A model generated the notes under the pieces. The model had not been told where the DNA came from. It was given only the letters and a program-made list of their open reading frames with translations, and did no database searches. DNA of 52,397 nucleotides from an uncultured Lachnospiraceae bacterium (GTDB lineage Bacteria; Bacillota; Clostridia; Lachnospirales; Lachnospiraceae). Position 1 is the stretch's first letter. Every line of letters starts with the position of its first letter. Position numbers and translations under genes: made by a program. Location: the NCBI GenBank assembly GCA_910587955.1, contig CAJUNN010000015.1, positions 1-52,397 of the forward strand, written 5' to 3'. Of the stretch, positions 29,772-37,510 are shown piece by piece.

Positions 29772-29800
29772 ATTATATCATGAGTTTTCCGCTATGTGGA
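29772..29800 (-). promoter_or_regulatory. Promoter of the giant gene
   Basis: Minus-strand TCCACA (29795-29800), 17-bp spacer, TATAAT (29772-29777), giving a leader of roughly 70 nt before the ATG at 29693. The stretch 29801-29987 is AT-rich and shows no other feature I can support. Confidence 0.65.
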
Positions 29801-29987
29801 TAGAAACTTTTCATAATTTTATTACCATTTTTTAGTGATAATCAAACATCGCATTTTTGCAATCAAGTTATCATTATAACCATAAATACGCTCCTAAAAT
29901 CCATTTTTTTCATGAATCTTTCATTTATTTTAAGAAAACCGCAAGATTTTGGGGCGTTTTTTCGTATTATTTCATATAAGATCAAAA

Positions 29988-30025
29988 TGTCGAATAAAGT
30001 CGAACCGTGTCGAACTGGGTATACT
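29988..30025 (+). promoter_or_regulatory. Three phased Spo0A (0A) boxes and promoter of the Spo0A-C gene
   Basis: TGTCGAA at 29988-29994, AGTCGAA at 29998-30004 and TGTCGAA at 30008-30014 lie in the same orientation exactly 10 bp apart. Two are exact matches to the Spo0A box TGTCGAA and one has a single mismatch. A -10 hexamer TATACT follows at 30020-30025 with no recognisable -35, as expected for an activator-dependent promoter. The start would be near 30032, about 70 bases before the gene. Confidence 0.8.
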
Positions 30026-30102
30026 TTTTTCTATATGCTGGAAAGTTTTACCCGCTGCAATTATATTTTCGATAGGGAATATTACAAAGGAGGATGCAAT
30101 TC

Positions 30103-30447
30103 ATGCAAGCAAAGTTTCAAAACACTCTGTACTCCGTCGGCGTCTTTCGTCATTACTGCGGATACAGCTATTTTCAGGATGCCGTATTTCTGGCCGTAGA
30201 GGAACCGGAAAGACTACAGAGCATTCAGAAAGAAATTTATCTGCCCATTGCTAAGAAATACCAAACCAGCATTGCAAATGTGGAAAAGAACATCCGAACC
30301 GTACGAGATGTCATTATGAAAAACGGCGGAGAGTATCTTCTGGTAGAATTGACCGGCTGCCGTTTCTGGCTGGACAAAAAGCCTTATCCAAAAGAATTAA
30401 TTGAGATTTTTGCTAATTATTTTAGCCGCTTCCAAGGAAGCACATAA
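30103..30447 (+). CDS. Receiver-less Spo0A C-terminal domain protein
   Basis: 114 aa. From GVFRHYCGYSYFQDAV through IYLPIAKKYQTSIANVEKNI it aligns with the Spo0A effector domain, which has corresponding GVPAHIKGYLYLREAI and PDIAKKFNTTASRVERAI segments, including the recognition-helix pattern (T/S-x3-VE-x2-IR). The phospho-acceptor receiver domain is entirely absent, so it cannot be switched by the phosphorelay as Spo0A is. The ATG at 30103 is nine bases from AAAGGAGG; the ATG at 30094 directly abuts that site and is rejected. It is predicted to be a DNA-binding regulator, probably autoregulatory through the upstream 0A boxes. It is divergent from the giant surface-protein gene. Confidence 0.82.
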   Translation: MQAKFQNTLYSVGVFRHYCGYSYFQDAVFLAVEEPERLQSIQKEIYLPIAKKYQTSIANVEKNIRTVRDVIMKNGGEYLLVELTGCRFWLDKKPYPKELIEIFANYFSRFQGST

Positions 30448-30474
30448 GTTGTCTTTACCCCACAATAATATACA

Positions 30475-30504
30475 GCAGGCAGGGAACTGATTCTCCCTGC
30501 CTGC
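30475..30504 (+). terminator. Hairpin terminator after the Spo0A-C gene
   Basis: Perfect 10-bp stem GCAGGCAGGG/CCCTGCCTGC with a 10-nt loop, 27 bases after the stop. The following T-tract is weak (TTTGTT, then CTTTTT), so termination efficiency is uncertain. Confidence 0.6.
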
Positions 30505-30556
30505 CCTGCATTTGTTCCCGTTGCTTTTTCCCCCTTCCTGTGCTAAATTTAATACC

Positions 30557-31495
30557 ATGAACCCTTACTATTCTATAAACGATGCCCTAAGACAGCGGTA
30601 CGGAGAAAAGCTGTACAAATTAACCCTGAACATTGGCTGTACCTGTCCCAACCGGGACGGCCGCCTGGATACCCGCGGCTGCATTTTCTGCAGTTTAGGC
30701 GGCTCCGGTGAATTCGCTTCCAATCCCCGGCTCTCTGTCACGGAACAGATTGCCGACGGAAAAAAGAGGCTGTCCGGAAAACGCCCGGTACAGAAATACA
30801 TTGCCTACTTCCAGGCTTACACCAACACCTATGCACCCATAGAATACCTGCGGCAGTCTTTTACCGAAGCCCTCAGGTGTCCGGAAGTTGCCATTCTCTC
30901 CATTGCCACCCGCCCGGACTGCCTGGGTCCCCAGGTTCTGGATCTTCTGGAAGAGCTGAACTGTCAAAAACCTGTCTGGGTAGAGCTGGGCCTCCAGACC
31001 GCCCGGGAAGAGACGGCGGCTTTCATCCGGCGGGGCTACGATCTCTCCTGCTTTGACCGGGCCGTAGAGAATCTGAAAGAACGGCATCTGGAAACCGTAG
31101 TCCATGTGATTCTGGGTCTTCCCGGCGAAACAAAGGAAGATATGCTGGAAACGGTCCGCTATGTAAACCACGCCGGCGCAGACGGAATCAAGCTCCAGCT
31201 TCTCCATGTGCTGAAGGGTACGGATCTGGCGGATATCTACCGGCAGACAGGTTTCCGCACCCTGTCCCTGGAAGAATACACGGATTACATTATTTCCTGT
31301 CTGGAAATCTGCCGCCCGGATCTGGTCATCCACCGTCTTACCGGCGATGGTCCCAAAGACCTGCTCATTGCCCCGCTCTGGAGCGCCTCCAAACGCCACG
31401 TGCTGAATACCATTCACCGGAAACTCCGGGAGCGGAATACCTGGCAGGGCAAATACTACATTTCTCAAAAGGAGAACGAGAACTACCATGGCTGA
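30557..31495 (+). CDS. TIGR01212 family radical SAM protein (YhcC-like)
   Basis: 312 aa. MNPYYSINDALRQRYGEK is the family's typical opening. The iron-sulphur Cys are C30 (CPNRDG), C42 and C45 (GCIFC), the unusual spacing of this family. Later VELGLQTAREET, HVILGLPGETKEDM and GIKLQLLHVLKGTDLA match it well. It is an oxygen-sensitive [4Fe-4S]/SAM enzyme of unresolved physiological role, probably RNA- or cofactor-related. No Shine-Dalgarno precedes the ATG at 30557; TTGCTT-17-TAAATT ends eight bases upstream, so the mRNA may be leaderless. Its stop overlaps the DUF4364 start by 8 bp. Confidence 0.87.
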   Translation: MNPYYSINDALRQRYGEKLYKLTLNIGCTCPNRDGRLDTRGCIFCSLGGSGEFASNPRLSVTEQIADGKKRLSGKRPVQKYIAYFQAYTNTYAPIEYLRQSFTEALRCPEVAILSIATRPDCLGPQVLDLLEELNCQKPVWVELGLQTAREETAAFIRRGYDLSCFDRAVENLKERHLETVVHVILGLPGETKEDMLETVRYVNHAGADGIKLQLLHVLKGTDLADIYRQTGFRTLSLEEYTDYIISCLEICRPDLVIHRLTGDGPKDLLIAPLWSASKRHVLNTIHRKLRERNTWQGKYYISQKENENYHG

Positions 31496-32000
31496 AACCC
31501 TGACTTTATATAAACTGATCATTCTCTGTATGCTGGACAAAGTGGAATTTCCTCTAAGCAATGCACAAATCTCCGAATTTATTCTGGAGAAAGAATACAC
31601 CGATTATTTTACCGTCCAACAGGCCGTTTCCGAGCTTCTGGATGCCGGCCTCATCCGGCTTGTCCCCCTTCGCAGCACCTCCCTGTACCGGATTACCCCG
31701 GAAGGTGAAAAAACACTTGCCTATTTCGGCAAAAAAATATCCTCCCCTATCCGGGAGGATATTGATTCCTTTCTTGCCCAGCGAAGACTGGCCCTGCGTA
31801 ACGCCCATTCTACTCCGGCCGACTATTACCGCACTCCCTCCGGCGAATTTGCTGCCAGATGCCGCGTGCTGGAAAAAGATTCGGCGCTCATCGACCTGAC
31901 CCTCACTCTTCCCACCCAGCAGCAGGCAGAAGCCGTCTGCAGCCACTGGAAGGAAAAAAGCCAGGAACTTTACGCCGCCATTATGTCTGCGCTTCTGTAG
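31488..32000 (+). CDS. DUF4364 family protein, winged-helix-like
   Basis: 170 aa. LYKLIILCMLDKVEFPLSNAQIS, then DAGLIRL and the YRITPEGEKTLAYF segment match the DUF4364 family of Clostridia, whose N-terminal half resembles a PadR/winged-helix fold. Function is unknown; DNA binding is plausible. An AAAGGAGA site precedes the ATG. It overlaps the upstream radical SAM gene by 8 bp and its 3' end overlaps the convergent MATE gene by 20 bp, so the last seven codons are shared antisense. Confidence 0.82.
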   Translation: MAETLTLYKLIILCMLDKVEFPLSNAQISEFILEKEYTDYFTVQQAVSELLDAGLIRLVPLRSTSLYRITPEGEKTLAYFGKKISSPIREDIDSFLAQRRLALRNAHSTPADYYRTPSGEFAARCRVLEKDSALIDLTLTLPTQQQAEAVCSHWKEKSQELYAAIMSALL

Positions 32001-33360
32001 CCTCCAGAGGCGCAAGCCTCAGCCGGTAAATCCGGCGCAGCAGCACCGTACTCATCACCACCGATACGATCTCCGCAATGGGAATCGACCACCAGACCGC
32101 ATTAAGGCCCCAGAGCCGTGCAAAAACATAGGCCACCGGAAGAATCACCAGAATCTGCCTAGCCACTGAGACCGCCAGGCTGTACACTCCATTTCCAAGG
32201 GCCTGGAACACAGAGCCCACCACGATGCAGTATCCTGCAAACAGGAAGCTTAAGGAGATAGTGCGCAAAGCCGGAACCCCGATAGAGAGCATGTCCGGGG
32301 AAGCGTCAAAGATTTCAAGCAGTGCCTCCGCCCGGAGCTGGAAAACTGCCAGCCCCGCCAGCATCACGGCTACTGCAGCCCCGATGCTGAGCTTTACCGT
32401 CTCTGTAATCCGTTTCTTCCTGCGGGCACCGTAATTGTAGGCAATGATCGGCACCATACCGTTATTCAGTCCGAAGACCGGCATAAAGATAAAACTTTGA
32501 AGCTTAAAGTAGACACCGAATACGGACACAGCCGTGGATGTAAACATCATCAGGATTTTATTGACGCCAAACACCATTACAGAACCGATGGACTGCATGA
32601 TAATAGACGGCAGGCCTACCTCATAGATTTTCCGGATCGTAGCCCAGTCCGGCCGGAATCCTTTCATATTCAGGTTGATCTCCTGATTTTTCCTCACATT
32701 AAAAAACAAAGACAGCGCCATTCCGCAGATCTGTCCCACAACCGTAGCCACTGCAGCCCCCAGAACCTCCATCCTGGGAAATCCCCAAAGCCCAAAAATC
32801 AAGATGGGATCCAGGATGATGTTGATAATGGCTCCAAGTCCCTGGGTAATCATATTGTAAATGGTGCGCCCCGTAGACTGCAGAAGCCTTTCTCCAACCA
32901 CGGCCAGGCAGATTCCAAAAGAAAACACCGTCACCGTAAATACATACTGGGTTCCATAGGCGATTAGCTCCGGATCGGAAGTCTGGCTGGTAAAAAAGAG
33001 CCTGGAGCCCGCAAGGCCGAACACGGCAAACGCCAAATAAGTAACCAGACCGAGAAACAAGCCGTTTCTGGCCGCCCGGTCGGCCTGTCTAAACTGCTTC
33101 TCCCCCAGGGAGCGGGAAAGAAGGGCATTGATTCCCACTCCCGTCCCCACGGAAACCGCAATCATCAAGTTCTGGACGGGAAACGCCATGGACACGGCCG
33201 TCAGGGCGTTCTCACTGATCCGTGCTACGAAGACACTGTCCACAACGTTATAAAGGGCCTGCACCAGCATGGAAATCACCATAGGCATAGACATGGTAAA
33301 TAGTAGCCTGGGAACAGGCATATAGCCCATCTTATTCTCTTTCTGTACTGCTTCTGTCAT
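31981..33360 (-). CDS. MATE family efflux transporter
   Basis: 459 aa with about 12 transmembrane helices in two homologous halves. The N-terminal MPVPRLLFTMSMPMVISMLVQ leads into VDSVFVARISENALTAVSMAFP, and the second half has ILMMFTSTAVSVFGVYFKLQ and FGLNNGMVPIIAYNYGARRK, all typical of the NorM/DinF-like MATE family. It probably exports cationic compounds using a Na+ or H+ gradient; the substrate is unknown. It lies 15 bp after the ytvI-like gene with GGGGAG upstream of its ATG, and is the last gene of the tig-to-MATE set. It is not positioned to serve as the glycan flippase. Confidence 0.88.
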   Translation of the reverse strand: MTEAVQKENKMGYMPVPRLLFTMSMPMVISMLVQALYNVVDSVFVARISENALTAVSMAFPVQNLMIAVSVGTGVGINALLSRSLGEKQFRQADRAARNGLFLGLVTYLAFAVFGLAGSRLFFTSQTSDPELIAYGTQYVFTVTVFSFGICLAVVGERLLQSTGRTIYNMITQGLGAIINIILDPILIFGLWGFPRMEVLGAAVATVVGQICGMALSLFFNVRKNQEINLNMKGFRPDWATIRKIYEVGLPSIIMQSIGSVMVFGVNKILMMFTSTAVSVFGVYFKLQSFIFMPVFGLNNGMVPIIAYNYGARRKKRITETVKLSIGAAVAVMLAGLAVFQLRAEALLEIFDASPDMLSIGVPALRTISLSFLFAGYCIVVGSVFQALGNGVYSLAVSVARQILVILPVAYVFARLWGLNAVWWSIPIAEIVSVVMSTVLLRRIYRLRLAPLEATEAQT

Positions 33361-33375
33361 TTCAACTCCCCTGTC

Positions 33376-34509
33376 TCATTCTCTTTTGTCTGTATCGCCC
33401 CTCCGAAAATGATTGATGCCCTTTCCCAGCTCCTTCACATCCTGTATCACATCTGCGAAAGCTCCGGCCTCATAGAGGCTCACCAGAATCATCCCCAGGG
33501 GGACTGCAACGATCATGCCGAAAATACTGCTGACCTTATATCCTATATACATAAAAAACAGCGTAGCCAGCGGGTTCAGTCCCAAACTGTCTCCTACAAT
33601 TTTAGGCTGAATCACCTGGCGCACCAGCTGGCTCACCAGATAAATAATGATAAGCCCCACGGCAAACTCATAATCCTTACTCAGAACTTTCAGCACCGCC
33701 CACGGAATCAGGGCTGTGCCGGTTCCAAAAAAAGGAAGGAAATCCAAAAAGGCAATCAAAAGGGCCAAAAGCACCGCAAATTTAATGCGCAGAATCAAAA
33801 ATCCCACAAATAAAATCAGGGCTACAATGCCCATAATCTTAAACTGGGCTTTGAAATATCCACCCACGGCCATTCGGAACTTTCCGGTAATAAAGTTCCA
33901 CCGTTCCCGCAGGGAAACAGGCAGCCGTTCCCGGAGCCACTGGACAATCCCTTCCCGGTCCGCAATAAAAAAATAAGCGGACAAAATGGTAAAAATCACA
34001 TGCACCAGGGCATTGGGAATATGCTTGGCCACATTCCCGGCTGCCGCCACCGTAGGCATCCCCACAGCCCCGATAAGGTCCCCCAGCGAAGCCGTCAGCG
34101 TATCCGTGAGGTTGGCTGCCCCCTCCCTAAGCTGCAGGGGAAGCCGCTGGGAAATGCCCCGCAAATTGGCCTGAATGTCTTTCAAATCCTGGAGAAACGT
34201 TTCATAAAGCTCCGGCAGAACCTCCAGAAAACCGTAAAGTTCCCGGAATATTTTGGAAACCGCCAGGTAACCCGCAAAAACCACCAGAGCAATAGCGGCG
34301 ATGATAATCAGCATAGAGCTATGCCTTCTCACCAGCTTCAAATGCTTTTCCAGAAAGCGTACCAGAGGATTGGCAATCATAGCAATGATCCACCCTACCA
34401 CAAAAGGCAGAAAAAACACCAGAAGCCTGGGCACCAGCACAAACAGCAGAAGCACCCCTGCCAGATACAGCACAATGTTTACCACATTCCTCAGATATTT
34501 TCCAGCCAT
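33376..34509 (-). CDS. AI-2E family transporter / YtvI-like membrane protein
   Basis: 377 aa, eight or so predicted membrane segments. The N-terminal hydrophobic pair (IVLYLAGVLLLFVLVPRLL) is followed by a soluble coiled segment, then IAFLDFLPFFGTGTALIPWA, the conserved region of the PerM/AI-2E/YtvI family, and IVGDSLGLNPLATLFFMYIGYK. Members are implicated in peptide or autoinducer export or in sporulation; no specific role can be deduced here. It lies 18 bp after engB and 15 bp before the MATE gene, with GGGGGGATG upstream of its ATG. Confidence 0.83.
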   Translation of the reverse strand: MAGKYLRNVVNIVLYLAGVLLLFVLVPRLLVFFLPFVVGWIIAMIANPLVRFLEKHLKLVRRHSSMLIIIAAIALVVFAGYLAVSKIFRELYGFLEVLPELYETFLQDLKDIQANLRGISQRLPLQLREGAANLTDTLTASLGDLIGAVGMPTVAAAGNVAKHIPNALVHVIFTILSAYFFIADREGIVQWLRERLPVSLRERWNFITGKFRMAVGGYFKAQFKIMGIVALILFVGFLILRIKFAVLLALLIAFLDFLPFFGTGTALIPWAVLKVLSKDYEFAVGLIIIYLVSQLVRQVIQPKIVGDSLGLNPLATLFFMYIGYKVSSIFGMIVAVPLGMILVSLYEAGAFADVIQDVKELGKGINHFRRGDTDKRE

Positions 34510-34527
34510 CCGCTCATCCCCCCGTAG

Positions 34528-35121
34528 CTATTTCTCCAGCTCCAGCAGTTCTTCCATCAAGTCCCAGATCTCCTCCCGCCCCTGCTTGGTAATGGCAGAG
34601 TAGGGAAGAATCCGGGTCTCCGGCTTTGCCCCCAGCCCGGAACGGACCATCTTTAGATGCTTCTGCACCTGGCTGCGGTTGATCTTATCCAGTTTCGTAG
34701 CAATGATAATGGGATCGTATCCCTGATGCACAATCCATTCATACATGCGCTGATCGTTGGCTCCCGGCTCATGGCGGATATCAATCAGCAGGAAAACCGC
34801 CCGCAGCTGCTTCGACTCCTGCAGATAGCGTTCTACCAGCTTTCCCCACTTTTCTTTCAACTCCACGGAAACCTTCGCATATCCATATCCCGGCAGATCC
34901 ACCAAGTAAAAGGCATCGTTCACATGGTAAAAATTAATGGTCTGGGTATTGCCCGGCTGGGCGGAAGTGCGCGCCAGGGCTTTCCGGTTCATCAAACCGT
35001 TGATGAGGGACGATTTCCCCACATTGGATTTGCCGGCAAAAGCTATCTCAGGGAGAAGATTCTCCGGCAGCTTACTGGTAATTCCGCACACAGTCTCCAG
35101 ATTTACATTTTTAATGATCAT
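34528..35121 (-). CDS. engB: Ribosome biogenesis GTPase EngB (YsxC/YihA)
   Basis: 197 aa TRAFAC GTPase of normal length. G1 is GKSNVGKS (30-37), the switch and G3 region contain VDLPGYGYAKV, and G4 is TKLDK. SAQPGNTQTINFY in the G2 region is diagnostic of YsxC. It is an essential assembly factor for the large ribosomal subunit. The start ATG lies 11 bp inside the end of lon, with AGAGGTGG as its ribosome site, a translationally coupled arrangement widely conserved (lon-engB) in Firmicutes. Confidence 0.95.
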   Translation of the reverse strand: MIIKNVNLETVCGITSKLPENLLPEIAFAGKSNVGKSSLINGLMNRKALARTSAQPGNTQTINFYHVNDAFYLVDLPGYGYAKVSVELKEKWGKLVERYLQESKQLRAVFLLIDIRHEPGANDQRMYEWIVHQGYDPIIIATKLDKINRSQVQKHLKMVRSGLGAKPETRILPYSAITKQGREEIWDLMEELLELEK

Positions 35122-37432
35122 GAAACGCCACCTCTAATACCTCTCTCATATGATCCGCATACACCAGCCGCAGCCCTCTGCGGATCTCCTGGGAAATCTC
35201 CTCGATATCCCGCTTATTCTTGGCCGGAACAATCACCGTCCGGATCCCGGCGCTCTTAGCCGCCAGTATCTTTTCCTTGAGCCCGCCCACAGGCAGGACA
35301 CGGCCCCGCAAAGTGATTTCCCCGGTCATGGCCACACCGGCATACACCGGGATCTCCGTGATGGCCGACAGCATGGCCGCAGCCATGGTAATACCCGCCG
35401 ACGGCCCGTCTTTGGGAACGGCTCCTTCGGGAATGTGGATATGGATGTCGTGCTCCTGGAAAAACTCCCGGTCAATCCCGTAGCGCTCGCTGACGGAACG
35501 GATATAGCTTAAGCCTGTCCTGGCAGACTCCTTCATCACGTCTCCCAGCTGCCCGGTCAGGGAGATCTCTCCTTTGCCGGGCATACAGTTGACCTCGATC
35601 TGCAGGGTATCTCCGCCCACACTGGTCCATGCCAGCCCACGGACGATTCCCACCTCGTCCGTCTCGTTTGCTTTGTCAAAAACATGGCGGGGCTTGCCCA
35701 GATAGCGGACCAGGTTCTGTTCCGTCAGCTTCACCGACTTCTTCTCCTGCTCCAGAATCTCCCGGGCCGCCTTCCTGCATACCTCTCCCAGCCTGCGTTC
35801 CAGCTGGCGGACGCCTGCTTCCCTGGTATAGCCGTGAATCAGCTGCTCCAGCGCTCTGGCGCTGACGGAAAGCTGGCCTTCTTTCAATCCGTTTTTTTCC
35901 ATCTGCTTTCCAATCAGATGTTCTCTGGCAATGTGAACCTTCTCATTCTCCGTATAGCTGCTGACCTCTATAAGCTCCATGCGGTCCAACAGGGGCCTTG
36001 GAATGGTATGCACGTCATTGGCCGTGGCAATAAACAGCACCTCGGACAAATCCAGGGGAATCTCCACATAGTGATCCTGAAAATGGCTGTTCTGCTCAGC
36101 ATCCAGTACTTCTAAGAGCGCAGAAGAGGTATCTCCCTTGTAATCACTGCTCACTTTGTCAATCTCATCCAGAAGCACCAGGGGATTTTTTACCCCCGCC
36201 TGACGCATGCCGGCGGCAATTCTCCCGGGCATAGCCCCCACATAAGTCCGCCTGTGCCCACGGATCTCCGCCTCATCCCGCACACCTCCCAGGCAGATGC
36301 GCACATATTTCTTGTTCAGCGCCCGGGCAATGGAACGGGCAACGGAAGTCTTTCCCGTTCCCGGAGGTCCCACCAGACAGAGAATGGGGCTGCTGCCCTT
36401 CTTCGTCAGTAAACGGACGGCCAGAAACTCCAATACCCGTTCTTTTACTTTCTCCAGACCGTAGTGATCGGAATTGAGAATCTCTCCCGCCTGTTTCAAA
36501 TCCGTACTGTCCCTGGAAGCTTTGTCCCAAGGAAGCTCCAGAAGAGTTTCGATATACCCCCGCACTACCGCACTCTCGGAAGAGTTGCTCCCGATATTTT
36601 TAAAACGGCTGATTTCTTTTTGAATCTTCTCTTTTATCTCTTTGGACGCCTTCAGCTTTCCCAGGGCCTCTTCAAAGTGATCCCCATCGCTGCCGGAAAC
36701 ATCTTCCCCCAGTTCCTCCCGGATCACCCGCAGCTGCTCCCGAAGGAAATATTCCCGCTGGTTTTTGTCTACGCGCTTTTTGACTTTTTGCTGAAGTTCC
36801 CGCTTAAACCGCATGATCTCAAGCTCATGGTTCAGAAGCACGGATACCAGCTCGTATTGCCCGGCCAGCCCCTCCGCTTCCAGAAAACGCTGTTTGTCCT
36901 CATAGCGCAGCGGAAGATGAATCATCATCTGCCGCATCAGCCTCTCTGGTTCCTCTGTCTCAGAAATCTGGCGTTCCAGCTCTTTGCCTACCTTTCCGCT
37001 CTCCCGGCAGTACTGGTGAAAGATTTCTAAAATGCTGCGGCTCATGGCCTCCAGACACCCGGGATCCCAGTCCCGGTCCGGATCCTTCTCAAAACAAATG
37101 ACCTCAGCCTCCAGGCACTCCCCCGCCTGATCAAAGCGGGAGAGTTCCGCCCGCTCCAGCCCCTCGGCCAAAACCCGCAGAATATTGTGGGGCAGCTTGA
37201 TCACCTGCTTTACCGTGGCAATGGTCCCAATCCGGCAGAGATCTTCCTGCCCCGGATCCTCCGCCTGGTTATTCTGCTGCATCACCAGAAACACTTTCTG
37301 TTCCTGCAGCATGGCCCGCTCAATAGCCTTTATGGACTTCTCCCTGCTCACATCAAAATGTATCACCATATCCGGAAGAACTGTCATGCCCCGCAGCGCC
37401 ACTACCGGAAGCGTCTGTATCAGTCCGTTCAC
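35111..37432 (-). CDS. lon: ATP-dependent protease Lon (LonA)
   Basis: 773 aa from the GTG at 37430-37432. AGGAGG sits eight bases upstream of it, and the deduced N-terminus (NGLIQTLPVVALRG) matches Lon. There is an N-terminal substrate-binding domain, a long coiled coil, the AAA+ module with GPPGTGKTSVARSIA and LLDEIDKV, and the C-terminal serine protease domain with S678 (KDGPSAGIT) and K721 (GGLKEK) as the Ser-Lys dyad. It degrades misfolded and regulatory proteins in the cytoplasm. It is part of the tig-clpP-clpX-lon-engB protein quality-control set. Confidence 0.95.
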   Translation of the reverse strand: MNGLIQTLPVVALRGMTVLPDMVIHFDVSREKSIKAIERAMLQEQKVFLVMQQNNQAEDPGQEDLCRIGTIATVKQVIKLPHNILRVLAEGLERAELSRFDQAGECLEAEVICFEKDPDRDWDPGCLEAMSRSILEIFHQYCRESGKVGKELERQISETEEPERLMRQMMIHLPLRYEDKQRFLEAEGLAGQYELVSVLLNHELEIMRFKRELQQKVKKRVDKNQREYFLREQLRVIREELGEDVSGSDGDHFEEALGKLKASKEIKEKIQKEISRFKNIGSNSSESAVVRGYIETLLELPWDKASRDSTDLKQAGEILNSDHYGLEKVKERVLEFLAVRLLTKKGSSPILCLVGPPGTGKTSVARSIARALNKKYVRICLGGVRDEAEIRGHRRTYVGAMPGRIAAGMRQAGVKNPLVLLDEIDKVSSDYKGDTSSALLEVLDAEQNSHFQDHYVEIPLDLSEVLFIATANDVHTIPRPLLDRMELIEVSSYTENEKVHIAREHLIGKQMEKNGLKEGQLSVSARALEQLIHGYTREAGVRQLERRLGEVCRKAAREILEQEKKSVKLTEQNLVRYLGKPRHVFDKANETDEVGIVRGLAWTSVGGDTLQIEVNCMPGKGEISLTGQLGDVMKESARTGLSYIRSVSERYGIDREFFQEHDIHIHIPEGAVPKDGPSAGITMAAAMLSAITEIPVYAGVAMTGEITLRGRVLPVGGLKEKILAAKSAGIRTVIVPAKNKRDIEEISQEIRRGLRLVYADHMREVLEVAFHDH

Positions 37433-37510
37433 TCTCTTATCCTCCTGCCAGGCAACAGAATCCAACCCTTGCAGGATTCTTTGCCGTGAATATAAGACAA
37501 GATTCCCGGC

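Noticed and set aside
29801..29987. Additional promoter or operator in the AT-rich gap (loose TGATAA/TTATCA inverted repeat and a TTGGGG-like -35)
   Set aside because: Matches are too weak and the AT-rich sequence makes chance hits likely.
31981..33360. MATE protein as flippase for the glycan locus
   Set aside because: It lies 17 kb away in the tig-lon-engB gene set and groups with NorM/DinF-type exporters, not Wzx.
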